A stretch of 64,000 nucleotides of DNA from Apus apus (Eukaryota > Chordata > Aves > Apodiformes > Apodidae), in contig NC_067312.1 in assembly GCF_020740795.1 (NCBI RefSeq), positions 67,352,905 through 67,416,904 of the forward strand, written 5' to 3'. Made by a program: the position numbers and the translations under genes. This document shows, piece by piece, positions 34,801 to 45,161 of this stretch (within the stretch, counting starts at the first letter, position 1; the number at the start of each line of letters is the position of its first letter). The notes under the pieces are model-generated. The model was not told the origin of the DNA. It did no database searches and was given only the letters and a program-made list of their open reading frames with translations.

Positions 34801-36762
34801 TACCTCAGATGTGTTTAAACTTGTCTTTCTGTGGTGCTATCTCCTATGAAGATGCAGGTAAAACCATTGTTACAACTTTGCACCTAAATGCATATGATTG
34901 TTCAGTAAAGTTTTCTCGTTTTGCTTTCCAGTCAAGCATCCTATGCCCCTGTTCTGTCCTAACTGCAATTCAGGAATTCAATTTATTGAAGTGTGTGAAA
35001 TTTTCTCCCTATCTTGTGTATAAGTAGCATGACTTGCTTAGACACTGCCCTTATGCCAGGAATTGTGTAGTGCCTTATAGCATTTTGAAAAGAAAAAGTT
35101 TGAGTAAACCTTACCTCAGTGACTTGTTTCTTAAATTATTTTTCCTTAAAACTGTGTGGTTAGAGAGAGTGGATAAGGCTACAGTGAAATTTATAAGCAA
35201 TAAGGTATCAGTAATTCTGGTAACATGGGAGCTAAAACTTGAGTCGGACAGTTGCTGTGCCATCTTGCAATTGAAAGAAAATATTGGAATGTAATAGTAT
35301 ACAGAAGTATATAGTATATAGACAAAATCACTATAAGCAGCTTTCCCTACAACTGGAACTCCCATTTATCAAAACTTAAGTAGATTAGCACCAGATATTT
35401 ACATGATTCATGTCTTAAAAAGAAATATCTGTTGCAGGAGGTTGCTCAGAGAAGCACTGTCTTTAAAACAACTGTGCATAAAGGGGAAGAGGTGGGAGCA
35501 GAGGGAGAACTAGATGAAACTGTGGAAGAAGGCCTTCATCAACCACAGGTATCTTGGTTTAGTTAACAAGGTTATTCAGGTTGAAAAGATACACCTGTTG
35601 GAGTGTGGGTGATCCTTTATATTTGTTTCCTCAGTAATTTAATGAAAGCATGAAGCTGTGTTATTAATATCAGTATAAAAAAATACTTATTCCTTTTGGT
35701 TTTAAAGATTAAAGATCAGGGGATGCTTTTTAAATTAAACTCTCTTCCTGATACGATTTCACACTTGCTTATGGTAAAGTTTGTCTTAAGCAGGTACACC
35801 TCAATTTACCCAGTTTTGAGAACTTATTTATCATTTTCTGTGATAGAGAAAAAGAGATTTCAGGACATTATCAGATTTTTTTGCATGCCGAAGAAATGCA
35901 ACTGAAGGCAGTGGGAAGATGTAAACTTGAACTGACAATATGTTTCAAAATACAGGGGAAAATACTGAGATGTAATACACTTGCTTGTTAACATTCAGAA
36001 TTTTAACCATTACCTTACTGTTTTGAGTAGCTCTTCATAAAAAAAGGTAACTTCAAAAAAACCTAAGTTTCTGTAATGTGATGTTCAAGTTTGCTGCCTT
36101 GCCTAAAACTTTGCTACATTTCAGTTAGTGTATGTCTTAGTTAAAAAAAATAATATGGAACAGTGATTAAGTGTGCATATGTAAACAGACAGGAAATGCA
36201 AAGAATTGACTGTGTTGGAAACTATTTTTTGACAACTGTGGATTCTGGTATGTAACTGAATCCTAAGTGTGGTGTTTAATATAGTCAGGTTTTTATGGCA
36301 GTTATACAAAAGTACTGAAGTGCATCCAGCTCCTTTCCTGGTTTCTGGGATTGTGTAGTTCTGATGAAGTGTCTTTGCAGCTTTACTTAGAAAAATGCTA
36401 CAGAGAGATTAGCTTTCTTTTGATAAAAATCTCAATGTATTTGTATATGCTCCCTGCAGTATTTGCCACTCGTGATGCTTTTTGCCTTGAGATTCAAATA
36501 CGACTGTTTATTTAAGTCTTCATTACCTCTCATAAGAAAGGATATTTAGGATTCTTTTACTTAACAGGAGAGAACAGAGTATACAGCTTTGCATGCTGCC
36601 TCTTGCTCAGACCATGCCAGGCTAACTATTTCCTGTGTTAAAAAATGTACAGTTCATTATTCTGAGTTGCTGTATCTTACTGCTGGATTTTTTTTCAAGG
36701 AAGATTCTTTCTGTTAACAGGCACAGCTGAGAACATCTGCCAGAAACTGTGTGATGATGTGA
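19466..36762 (+). CDS. LMNB1: lamin B1, complete 11-exon coding sequence (overview)
   Basis: Type V intermediate filament protein of the nuclear lamina, farnesylated and held at the inner nuclear membrane. Coding exons: 19466-19815, 23471-23627, 24419-24544, 25483-25656, 27082-27207, 29461-29681, 30450-30675, 34153-34257, 34675-34794, 35438-35548, 36721-36762. All introns are GT-AG and the phases agree, giving 585 aa. Layout: short head with SPTR (20-23); coiled-coil rod from about residue 29 to 385; [11 protein letters not shown] (409-416); Ig-like lamin tail domain (about 430-545); acidic stretch; CAAX box CVMM (582-585). Position between PHAX (+) and MARCHF3 (-) identifies it as B1 rather than B2, A or LIII. 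Departures from the mammalian protein are listed under findings. The ATG has a strong Kozak context (CCGCCATGG). Upstream in-frame codons have no ATG. Confidence 0.96.
19816..23470 (+). other. LMNB1: LMNB1 intron 1
   Basis: 3.65 kb. The first ~450 bp belong to the CpG island and hold C-rich tandem repeats. The rest is AT-rich with no recognised repeat or exon. Ends TTTTTTCCAG. Confidence 0.9.
20222..20275. repeat. C-rich tandem repeat in LMNB1 intron 1
   Basis: Three to four imperfect copies of a unit close to GTCCCCGCACCCCCC. Related short C-tract repeats lie at 19,838-19,865 (CCCCCCTGTC twice) and 19,914-19,940 (CCCCG several times). The minus strand carries repeated G-runs and could fold into G-quadruplexes. 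Confidence 0.75.
23471..23627 (+). CDS. LMNB1: LMNB1 exon 2 (coil 1B)
   Basis: 157 bases, the invariant size of lamin exon 2. Completes codon 117 as Ser and encodes YTKKEYDLN to DQIGQ (to residue 169), ending in phase 0. Coil 1B heptads are intact, including the LREL and ALNAKE pieces. Donor is CAG|GTGAGA. Confidence 0.96.
23628..24418 (+). other. LMNB1: LMNB1 intron 2
   Basis: 791 bp, AT-rich, with no recognised repeat. Ends in a T-rich tract and TTAAAG. Confidence 0.9.
24419..24544 (+). CDS. LMNB1: LMNB1 exon 3 (coil 1B)
   Basis: 126 bases, 42 codons, residues 170-211, in phase at both ends. Holds the very conserved [13 protein letters not shown] segment of lamins. Ends FRKSMYEK. Most lamins have Glu where this one has the final Lys. 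Confidence 0.96.
24545..25482 (+). other. LMNB1: LMNB1 intron 3
   Basis: 938 bp. Contains a decayed CR1-like tail near its 5' end and is otherwise AT-rich. Ends TTTTTCTCAG. Confidence 0.9.
24618..24735 (-). mobile_element. degenerate CR1 3' fragment, antisense
   Basis: TTGGGAAGGACCTCAAAAG followed by GTCTGGTCTGAACTC resembles an old CR1 3' end read on the minus strand. Very diverged, so subfamily and limits are uncertain. Confidence 0.5.
25483..25656 (+). CDS. LMNB1: LMNB1 exon 4 (linker L12, start of coil 2), one codon longer than usual
   Basis: 174 bases, 58 codons, residues 212-269. Other vertebrate lamins have 171 bases (57 codons) here. Reads [33 protein letters not shown] and so on to KQTYSAK. 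The extra residue lies in the [14 protein letters not shown] stretch, in linker L12 where strict heptads are not required. Frame and both splice sites are clean (CTCAG, AAA|GTGAGA), so the insertion is not a frameshift. Confidence 0.94.
25657..27081 (+). other. LMNB1: LMNB1 intron 4
   Basis: 1.4 kb, AT-rich, with no recognised repeat or exon. Ends ATCTACTGCAG. Confidence 0.9.
27082..27207 (+). CDS. LMNB1: LMNB1 exon 5 (coil 2)
   Basis: 126 bases, 42 codons, residues 270-311, phase 0 at both ends, the standard lamin exon size. [13 protein letters not shown] through [17 protein letters not shown] to NLQKE. Donor is GAG|GTAACA. Confidence 0.96.
27208..29460 (+). other. LMNB1: LMNB1 intron 5
   Basis: 2.25 kb, AT-rich, no transposon recognised. 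Contains a short tandem repeat at about 28,830-28,872. Ends TGTTTTCTAG. Confidence 0.9.
28830..28872 (+). repeat. short tandem repeat in LMNB1 intron 5
   Basis: Three to four copies of an ~11-12 base unit close to CCTTAAAGTAAA, with small length changes between copies. Confidence 0.85.
29461..29681 (+). CDS. LMNB1: LMNB1 exon 6 (end of coil 2, rod C terminus)
   Basis: 221 bases, the invariant lamin exon 6 size, residues 312-384 plus two bases. Carries the conserved rod end [15 protein letters not shown] and [10 protein letters not shown], the intermediate filament consensus needed for head-to-tail assembly. A vicinal Cys pair at 333-334 (ENCCKTL) sits where the mammalian sequence is polar without Cys. 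Donor is AAG|GTATGA. Confidence 0.96.
29682..30449 (+). other. LMNB1: LMNB1 intron 6
   Basis: 768 bp, no recognised repeat. The exon 6 frame stays open for about 50 codons into the intron without any family match, so it is read as intron. Ends TTCAATACAG. Confidence 0.88.
30450..30675 (+). CDS. LMNB1: LMNB1 exon 7 (tail: Cdk1 site, NLS, start of Ig fold)
   Basis: 226 bases, residues 385 (split Arg) to 460. [15 protein letters not shown] shows only one Ser-Pro (391-392), where mammalian B1 has two in tandem (SPSPSS). The bipartite-type [11 protein letters not shown] is at 409-416. The acidic/serine patch [12 protein letters not shown] follows, then [15 protein letters not shown], the first strand of the lamin Ig-like domain. 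Donor is CAG|GTTTGA. Confidence 0.95.
30676..34152 (+). other. LMNB1: LMNB1 intron 7
   Basis: 3.5 kb, the second largest intron. About half is an antisense CR1. Ends TTTTCATTAG. Confidence 0.9.
31753..33510 (-). mobile_element. CR1 LINE, long antisense copy in LMNB1 intron 7
   Basis: The reverse complement runs from the EN C terminus ([30 protein letters not shown]) through the RT C terminus ([25 protein letters not shown]) to the 3' end at ATCACAGAAT (31,753). Much of the central RT is missing or scrambled. Antisense orientation relative to the host gene is the usual tolerated state for intronic LINEs. Confidence 0.93.
34153..34257 (+). CDS. LMNB1: LMNB1 exon 8 (Ig fold)
   Basis: 105 bases, 35 codons, residues 461-495. 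[15 protein letters not shown] to TLKAGQTVT, the centre of the lamin Ig-like fold. The GGWEMIRKI strand and the KAGQTVT turn are intact. Donor is ACA|GTAAGT. Confidence 0.96.
34258..34674 (+). other. LMNB1: LMNB1 intron 8
   Basis: 417 bp, AT-rich. Ends TTTTAACAG. Confidence 0.9.
34675..34794 (+). CDS. LMNB1: LMNB1 exon 9 (Ig fold)
   Basis: 120 bases, 40 codons, residues 496-535. [20 protein letters not shown] then [18 protein letters not shown], the final strands of the Ig-like domain. The conserved WGTGED motif is present. Donor is GAG|GTAAAG. Confidence 0.96.
34795..35437 (+). other. LMNB1: LMNB1 intron 9
   Basis: 643 bp with no recognised repeat. Ends TCTGTTGCAG. Confidence 0.9.
35438..35548 (+). 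CDS. LMNB1: LMNB1 exon 10 (end of Ig fold, acidic tail)
   Basis: 111 bases, 37 codons, residues 536-572. [13 protein letters not shown] closes the Ig domain. The glutamate run of mammalian B1 is replaced by a diluted acidic stretch ([18 protein letters not shown]). Ends LHQPQ, and donor is CAG|GTATCT. Confidence 0.95.
35549..36720 (+). other. LMNB1: LMNB1 intron 10
   Basis: 1.17 kb, AT-rich, with no recognised repeat. Ends TTTCTGTTAACAG. Confidence 0.88.
36721..36762 (+). CDS. LMNB1: LMNB1 exon 11 (CAAX exon)
   Basis: 13 codons plus [16 protein letters not shown], residues 573-585. The last four residues CVMM form a CAAX box whose terminal Met favours farnesyltransferase, followed by AAX cleavage and carboxymethylation. 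Mammalian B1 ends in CAIM. Length and position match the short CAAX exon of B-type lamins, and the phase agrees with exon 10. Found by following the splice phase because the exon is too short to stand out alone. Confidence 0.92.
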   Translation, partial: AQLRTSARNCVMM

Positions 36763-37650
36763 AGATCAGCCAGCCAGGTTCCTCAAGTCATGGTAACTCT
36801 TGTCTACAGAAGAGTCCCTTCTCAGAAGCACAACATATTTTTGTATTTTCTGTATGTGAATTTTTATCTGCGAGTCTGGCCTTAATTTCCTTTGCCACTG
36901 AAAAGGAAGTTTTGTAAAAGAAGTATCTAACCTTCTCGCAGGGTTCCTGACTGTGAAGAAAAATTATGTCCGTGTCATGCAGATCTATATGCTAGTCTTT
37001 TTCTATTGAAACCTTGCCGGAATAGAAATATTCCGCTGGTTTTTGGGGATTGATTTTTCTTATACCACTCTAGACTAGCTAATTGCTGTTGGCCTCTTTA
37101 AATCTAGGTGCTGTTTAGGAGGGCATTTTCAATACTATGAACTCTTTGGTACTGGAGACTTTTTTTTTCCCCTATAGTGCAATCAAGGCTATAAAACTTT
37201 TTATAGAATAGAAAAGATTTGTTAAAAAAAGAATCTGAAAAAATCCCAAACAAAACCAAATTAAAACCATATACAAAAAGAAGGTAGCCCAGCTGTTCAT
37301 GTGAGCACTTAAAGAGGATGAAGGATGCTGTAAAACTCCTTATAGGTATTCTTTTTCTTAACTTAGATTTCTTATTCCAGAGAGGTTCATGTTAAATTTC
37401 TTACTTTTGTTAAGACAGTGTAACCAGCTTAAATTTCCTTATACAATTTGGTCAGAAATAGAAGATTGTTTTAATGTGGATGGTTTTGCTTCTTGACAAT
37501 TTGTGGGGAAAAAACAAGTCTTCTAGGGGTCTAGTCTAAATTTGTATGGAAAAAAATTATAATTTTGTCAATGTGAAAATTTTCCCTGACCTTTCTGCAT
37601 TAATCTGATGTCTGAAAAAACTTGTAATAAAATACTCAACATGCTATCAA
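36763..37650 (+). other. LMNB1: LMNB1 3' UTR
   Basis: Sequence after the TGA up to a canonical AATAAA at 37,626-37,631 with a T-rich downstream stretch (TTTTGGACTTTGTTTTCTT). This gives a 3' UTR of about 0.9 kb, similar in size to the mammalian one. Several U-rich tracts are present. Confidence 0.75.
37626..37631 (+). terminator. LMNB1: LMNB1 polyadenylation signal
   Basis: First canonical AATAAA after the stop codon, 864 bases downstream, followed within 30-50 bases by a U/GU-rich element. Confidence 0.75.
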
Positions 37651-40600
37651 GCAAATCTTTTGGACTTTGTTTTCTTCCTAGAATTGAGCTAAAAGTTGAA
37701 TGGGTGTTGAATACTTGGAACTGATAGGCTGTGAAGCTGGGAAAACATCCATGTAAATGGAGTGGTGGTAATTAACTTGTAATGATTTCTTCTAGAATGA
37801 TGCATAGTGTAACTCCACATTTGGAAGATTAATCCTTTAGAGCTTTATTCAGACTCTGTTGTAGAACTGTTCCTGCATAATCTTTGCTCATATGTTAATA
37901 CTTACTGGACTAGCTTTTACAACATAGTACAAGTACCAGGGTGAGCAGCTGAACCATGACACAATAACACAGATTTACAAACACTGTAAACAGTTATCTT
38001 CAACTTAGGCAGCAGTATTTTTGAATGTATGGCCAGAACTTGGGAATCTGGCTTGAGCTTTTTTCTAGCATTAGTCTTATGACAAATTTCAGACATAACA
38101 TGTAATTCATCTTTAAGTTCTCTTTTTCTGGTGAACTATGTGTTGGCATTTCAACATTGTGCCAACAGAAGGTAAGGGGGGAGGGAGATGGCCAGGGGTA
38201 CAGATGGATGAGGATTAGGGGGATAGCTTTTGTGACTGTAACATGGTCTGAAACAGCTGCATTAAAAGGTAATATTTGATTTAATTTTCTGTTTATATTT
38301 GCGTGCTTACACAGTATAAATGTCATTGCTTCTTACACATTGCTCTGTATTCCATAGCATTCTGAATACTCCTCCACTTGTTTTATGATTAATGGCTTAC
38401 TAGTCATTGTAGCCTCATATCTATAGGCATACCCCATATAAATGAAAATGTATATTGAAGGAAATGGTTAATTCCATTCCTTGTTTTTCTTTTCAAAACT
38501 AGCAACACAGGCTAGTGGTGTATTCCAATAAATACTGTATTTGGGCAGTTAGGACCATTGGGAAGGCAATTCTTAATTCATAGTAGGAATCTGCCAGTAT
38601 AATCAAGCATTTTTGGTTATAGCTCTTGTACAGCCTGTTTTGTCACCAGGATGATGAACAGTGCTGTAACTTAACTGAATGTGTAGTGAGGAGCTGCTAC
38701 TTTGAACCTGATTTTCTAGATAAAGAGAGCTTTTACATGAGTCTTGTGAATATTCTGGTAAATCAGCACTCTTGCAATGAATCACAGTGGGACAAAATTT
38801 GATTTTAGAGACAATACTTGTTGTAAGTATTTCTTTAACTAGCATAGACCCTTCTAGAGTGGGTATGCATGTGTTTTATCTTTAGAGTGAAACATCCTAC
38901 CACCAGGAGGAGATCTTACTATTTGAATATTAAAAAAAACAAAACAGCAAACCCCCAAATTTACTACAGTTCCCTGTGAGTTCCAGAATTTTGAAAGTTT
39001 CTGCTTCATTGAACAAAACAGCTTCTGTTCTGCCTCTTCCCCATCTTCCCACACTGCAGTCCAAAGAGCATTTTGGTTACTGCAAGGTACCGTAGACATT
39101 TCATTGCTGTACTGAGAAACACCAGCCTCATGCTTGTGGAGAGGAATGCACTGCACCACTGTAGGCAGCAAATGCAAATTTTTATGATACTATTTTTTGT
39201 CTCCTCTGTAACACAATGTCCACAGAAACTCTTGCTTCTATTAGTCTGGAGTTAGTCAAAATACACCACCTCATCTACACTAGTCTGGGTGAGAGAAGGC
39301 ACAATGGATTTGGTAAAGGTATCTGGCCACTGAAAAGTTAACTAATTGGTTATGTGTTCATACTTTCTGGAGGTTGTTAGGTAATGTCTCCACCTTGAGA
39401 TTAAAATTTTGGTTGCTATTTTTACTACTACAGTAATAGGCAGACTTTTTTTAGATACATTCAGTCCTTTCTGGAGTTGACAGGAGATGGATTATCATTA
39501 TTTGATACTGATGTCATACGCAACTGATGTGATACAATTTTTATCATTCTGGCAGGTAAAAGTTGTTTAGTAACTTACTGCTTGCAAATAGAAAAACACT
39601 TTACCAGAGATGTATCTACTCAAATACATTTATTCTTGTGAAAACCAGAGAAAAAATCTGAAAACAGGTTGTTTGACTTTACAGCACTAGTATTGTATGA
39701 TTAAACTCTTGAGGCAAGATACACATTCCTGTCATCTGGTCCCATTTCCAAAGATATTCACAGCAAAAGCAGCAAACCTCAAAACCGTATTCTTTGCTTA
39801 TAGTGGGTAAGTTCATTAATAAACCTCTGTGGAATCAATTGTAGCCCTATGGCACAAAATATTTGACATAGTACAGTCAGTTGAAGCTTTATCCTACAAC
39901 TTACCTTATGCCTCAGACTTGCTGATCCCTACTGCATATACCTATATCATATTTGCCTGAGGAGACAGCAAAACATAGAATGAAGAAACATAATGAAAAA
40001 GTAAATATACCTTTTCTGTTCAATGATGCTAATTACTCATTTCTCTGCTTCTATAAAAGCAATTTTAAATACCAGTCTTCAATTTTCAGAAAAATTGTCA
40101 GTGTATCATTTTGCCAGTAATTTGACAGTTTCTGGAGTGAAAAGGGTGTATAAGGGGAAAACTCCCAAGTCTGAGAAATGTCACCTTTTATATTTATGCT
40201 GCACTGTAAGCAGTATAGGTACTTATAGTAGGAGAAAAAAAATACTTGCTTTTGCAGAAATGGCTAGATGGTATTTTTCTCCAGCCAGAGAAACTAAGCT
40301 GTTGATGGGCAATAAAAGCTTTTAAAGCTTTTGTCCCAAATAGGACAGCCAGCACTAAATAGTGATTTTTATAAAGGGAATGGAGGTTATGCATGATTGA
40401 TGTGAAAGCTTGGTTAGCTTTTCTTGGTATATGATGGTTAACCTCAAGGGAACACTGGGAAACTTAAATATTTATGATATTCAACTAGGTCCATCATAGG
40501 ATTATGGCAAAAGTTAACTATTTTATCTCAGGTTTTGCTTAGTGTGCATTTGTTGCCCTGAGCCCTTTGTTGCTCTCCTCTGGTTTCCTTTTATGGGTAT

Positions 40601-43600
40601 CCATAAGTATAGGGCTTGTTCTGTGTCATTAACCCTGAAGGAATAAAAGTTATATTTGGTAGCATCAATAAAGGCACATTTCAGCTTAAGATGATTATTT
40701 GGTAGGATTTTCCTACAGTTAACTCTTGGATGTGACTTTTCCTAGCTGGTTTGACTTGCATTTTATGAACAGGAAATATTATTGGCAAGCAAATCTGACC
40801 TTTGTAAGGTAATTCATGGAATAGAATTGAAGTTGGTTTTCTCTGCAACTGTATTTTGTTTCTGATGTTGGTGGGTTTTGTTGTGTGTAATGGGATGTTG
40901 TAGATAGAATGTCAACATTGATTCTGTATTTTAAACAACTTGATTGGGGAAGTATTTTGTACACTTATGATAGAGAGGAAGAAGAATCAGCTCTATACCC
41001 TTCAACGTGAAAGGGAGGAAAAAACATTTTGTAGCATTGCCACAATTAAGTGTAAGAGGCTGTCAATAAAAAAATTTAAGAACTGAAGGCAGTGACAAGT
41101 ATTAGCAAACCTGGCAGCTGTTTAAGAGAAAATTCTTGATTTCTTGAAAAAGCTTTATGTGGAAATTCTAAAATACAGAATAACAGCAACAAATTAGTAA
41201 GCAGTGTGGTGTCAACACTAGTTATATACTATACACCCATACTGTAGGCTTTCTTGTTTTATGGGCCTGCTAGGTATTTATAAAGCTAGGGGCCTCTGTA
41301 CATACTGTATTGTCTTACAGTTTTAAAAATACTTTTGAATACCACAAACCTGTATTTAGCAGTAAATAGGCAATACAGTATTCTGCTTGCAAGGAAAATG
41401 CTTTAATTAGCCAGCTGTACATTAAATGGAACTTGGTCTCACAAACAGTAATAGAGAGCTTAATTATTAATAGTTGCCTTTTTTTTAATTTAGCTTAATT
41501 TGAAAAAGAGCTTTTTTATATTCTTCTAGTGCATGTCTCTCCCAGTAGCTTTTCGTATCTTTTTTCTGATGGTATCCACCCATCTGAGGCCAGCTGCAAA
41601 TATTGGCCCCCTTTGCCTGTATCTACTGAGTTGTCACATGGCCCTGTGCAACTCCCTACTGTGAAACTGATGCAAAGCTGTTTTTAATAAATGAGATGCA
41701 AATGAGTTTGAAGTCCTAGTCTGGCAGAACTATACAGTTAAGTAAAGATGGGGAAAAAAACAACCAACCAAAACAAATACCTGAAGTATCTTTCATCCTA
41801 CTTGTGCCTTGACTTCCTTCCTGTTGAACAGGTGGCAACTGTAGTTCTAGATCTTTAATTACATCCTTCCTCATCAATTTCTTATATCCACTGGATGTGC
41901 TTGCCCTCCTTTTACCTAAGTGATTTACACTGCTGCTTCCTCTGTTTTATTCTGCTCACTACATGGGGAAGTGAGGAGTTGCCTAGCTTCCTCCTGTTCT
42001 ATCTTGTACTTTTCAGCATCAATTTTTCAAATACTACTGCTTAATCTTACTTTGTCTTTGTTGTTGTATGTAATGTGGCAGACTAGTCTTACAGAGAGAA
42101 GTTGATGTAGAATTAAAACATCCTCAGTCTGCATTACACTCATCACAAATACTGAAATGTAGTGGATGCTATGTGGGTTTAGTTCTGTACACTTAGGATG
42201 GCAAATCCTATCATCAAGCAAGGAGGATGTGAAAGAAAGGAACAAGGCTGTATTACCTCTGCAGCTTCTGAGAAGGCTTTTTGGGTCACCTAAGTTGCTA
42301 TTGATTTTCTCACTTGCAGCTCAAAATACTGATTTGAATACTGCTCCTATGTAATTTCTTACATGGTGAAGGAATGTAAATGGTAAGGCCAACTACATGA
42401 GAAGAAAGCATAATGTTGCTGAGAGGGAAACTGAGGGACATTATTAAAAACAAAACTAAACAAAAAACCCTCCCTCATCTTTCATTAGTTAACTCTAATT
42501 TTTGCTTAGCTGAGGACTGTAAGGATAGCATAACAAAGATGTCATTGTACTGCCAGGAGCTTTGCTAGCTCTAGGTACTGCTGCAGTTAGTGTTGTGTTT
42601 TGTTTCTATTCAGATAGATATTAATATTGCTGTTGTTGTTAAGTATTTGCTGTATTGATCCAATTTAAACATTGTTAAAGGAAATTTGGACTTGGTGTGG
42701 CAACAACAGCCTGAACTAGTGGAAGGAAAAGCAATACTCATCAGGAGGAGCCTTCTGTCTGCAAGTCTTCACTTGATAACAAAAGTGAGAATAAGAATTA
42801 ATACCATCCACCTTCCTGTTCTTGTGTTTTAGGAAAAACAAGGAAGAATATGAAGTATGCTTTTTTTTCCATGGGTTTAATGCAAAAGGGTAAGTGTGTG
42901 ACTGGATCTTTCCTGGCATTTTTTTTTTCCTCAAGAAAATGCATAGGAGACTATTGCTAGTGACTTCAACAGTCAGTTTTGCTGTACTTGTGCACCAAGT
43001 AGAGAAACTGTAGTAGTAATGTATTTGCTAAACTGGACGAGACTTGCTGGCTGCTTTAGTAGGTCTTCAGATTAAATAAGCTGTCTTTAAACATAACATG
43101 AAATCTGAAATAACAGATGAGCTGGGTCAAGTCACTATGCTTAGCTGTGTGTATACCTCGCAGCTTGACTTGAATAATCGTTTTCCTTGTTGCTACTTAA
43201 ATTAGTATCATACTATTTTTTTGTTTCATGGAACAAGCCCATGAATAGTACTTAAGAATAACACTTATTTCTGGGGTATCTCCCAAAGAAGTAAAAGTCG
43301 TAACAATGCTGAAGAAAGCTTATCTGAAGCAAATGTGTAGGCATTAGAACACTGTCTGACAGTGTCCTGACCCAGCCAGATCTGTTTTATTTCTGCACCT
43401 CTGCCTAGCAGGTTTTCTTTTAACCTGGAACTCTCTGCTACATACATGTTCATTTTTCTATCCAGTTAGCTGCCATTGTGATGAGGGTTTAAAATAAAAA
43501 AAAGAAGCACTATGTGTTTTAGGCCATCATAAGAGTTTGATACCCGTGTCTTCACAATCTTGTTTAGTTTTCTCCAGAAGAGAAGTAGGATCAACCACTG

Positions 43601-45002
43601 ACCTTACTGTCAGACTAATCAGTACACATCTGCAAGTTCACTGTTTTCTTACACATCTTGGCTTGCTGTGAAACTAGCTGTATGTCTGAATGAGGCTGTT
43701 ATTGCTCTATGGAGGTAGCTGAATCTTATATCCCCATTAAGTTGACAGTTACAAAGAAGATTGTTAAACAACACACCTACAGCGAGATTGGTCCAAAGAC
43801 ACAATAGAGAAACTAAGAGATTTAGTTTTGTGTACTAAGCTTTTTCTCCCATAAAGCACACACAACATCAAATAAGCTCTTGTCTGATGGTAAACACTTG
43901 TAATACCTTGAACTATCTGAATTATAAATTATTAGCCTCCTTACTATGTGTTCCTTTTTATTTTCAGTTCCTGCAGAGTTTTGAAAACAACACATAGCAG
44001 CATTCCCATCTACACACTTTTTTTTTTAAATTATCTTTTCAAAGAGACTAGATCAGTTTCTAATTCTAGCAGCATTTGTTAATGAAGTTGTGTGTAGTCC
44101 TGTAAAATAAGTCTGTGTATGTAAGTGTCTCTTCTGAGAAAGAACACCTGCTGAATTTGGGGCATAAAGCCAAGTTTCCTTACAGAAATAAGTCTTACAA
44201 TCAGGGTTAAATTCAGCTTGTTGTAAATGCAGAGTACATTGGCAAAGTCTGAATGCACACCAGCAGAATGTGTAGTTCAGTGCAGAATGTGGTGCCTGAT
44301 TTGTTGCTTTTGAGTGGAAAAAGTACTTTTTTTTTTTTCCTGAGTGCTAGTACTAGAATAATATTGAGTAGGAAGATTATTGGTATTTGTGTCATGTCTG
44401 TCTTCTCTGCACATGCTAAATTTATTACTGAAGAATTGTCCTATTGGAACTTCCCTGCCAAACAGGGAAGAGAAGTTTTCTAATCACAGTGTTTAAATAA
44501 TATACCATTCTGTAAAACTGATTACATACAAATTTTAATAATCCAAAATACTGGTACAAGTGACCTTCAAATAAAATCAACAAGGGAATGTCATTGCTGT
44601 GCTTTAGGAAAGAAAAAACCAGCACTGGTTACTGTCCAGCTACCTAAAGAAGTGATACTGTAGGACCAGGAAACTGTAAAAACAAAGTACTTTTAAAACC
44701 TGTTTTGCATTTTTAATTATAATAGTTTAATACTTAAACAATAAAAAAGCTTTCATCACTTTATGATGCAAGTAGTAACACAAGTTTGTAGAATTCCATA
44801 CAGTATCTGCTAAATAAACAAGTTTGGCAGCTTAGCAAATATATGATTGCAGCATCCATTATTTGCATTTGGAAGTGATTTAAACCTCTGCAAAGAGTTT
44901 GTAAATCAGAATAGCAGACTGCTGGGTTCCGGGCAATGTCTGACCCCAGTAAGTTTGAAGATTATAATTATAGTGCATGTCCCCTGTGCAGAACTGCTCA
45001 AA
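37651..45002 (-). other. convergent intergenic DNA and probable MARCHF3 3' UTR
   Basis: 7.35 kb of AT-rich DNA with no CR1 or LTR recognised and no supported exon. The right part must hold the MARCHF3 3' UTR on the minus strand. Minus-strand AATAAA motifs (TTTATT on +) are numerous, for example at 44,421 and 43,385, so its end cannot be fixed. Open frames here lack recognisable domains. Confidence 0.55.
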
Positions 45003-45161
45003 TCAAACAATTGTCTCCTTTGAGTTTCTTTTGAGGGACTGCAAGCCCAGCAGGGACTGCTGGTTGGAGGGGATGTTGGCAGACTTTGGGATTAGCAGTA
45101 CCACCTGCTGATTGGTCCGACGCCATTCATTGTATAATCTACAGTGATACCTAAAAGATAC
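45003..45161 (-). CDS. MARCHF3: MARCHF3 last coding exon
   Basis: C-terminal 52 codons plus TGA of membrane-associated RING-CH finger 3, an E3 ubiquitin ligase of endosomal/ER membranes. On the minus strand the exon follows CTCTCCCCAG and reads [15 protein letters not shown], then [15 protein letters not shown], and ends KRNSKETIV. Phase 0 joins it exactly to the upstream exon (FWTL|VSF). This is the cytosolic tail after the second membrane segment. The last four residues ETIV fit a class I PDZ ligand (Thr at -2, Val at 0). Only conservative differences from the mammalian protein are apparent. Confidence 0.96.
   Translation of the reverse strand, partial: VSFRYHCRLYNEWRRTNQQVVLLIPKSANIPSNQQSLLGLQSLKRNSKETIV

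Noticed and set aside
19466-36762. Identity as lamin LIII (LMNB3) or lamin B2
   Set aside because: Position between PHAX and MARCHF3 and the acidic tail pattern ending LHQPQ before the CAAX exon point to B1, despite the sequence divergence.
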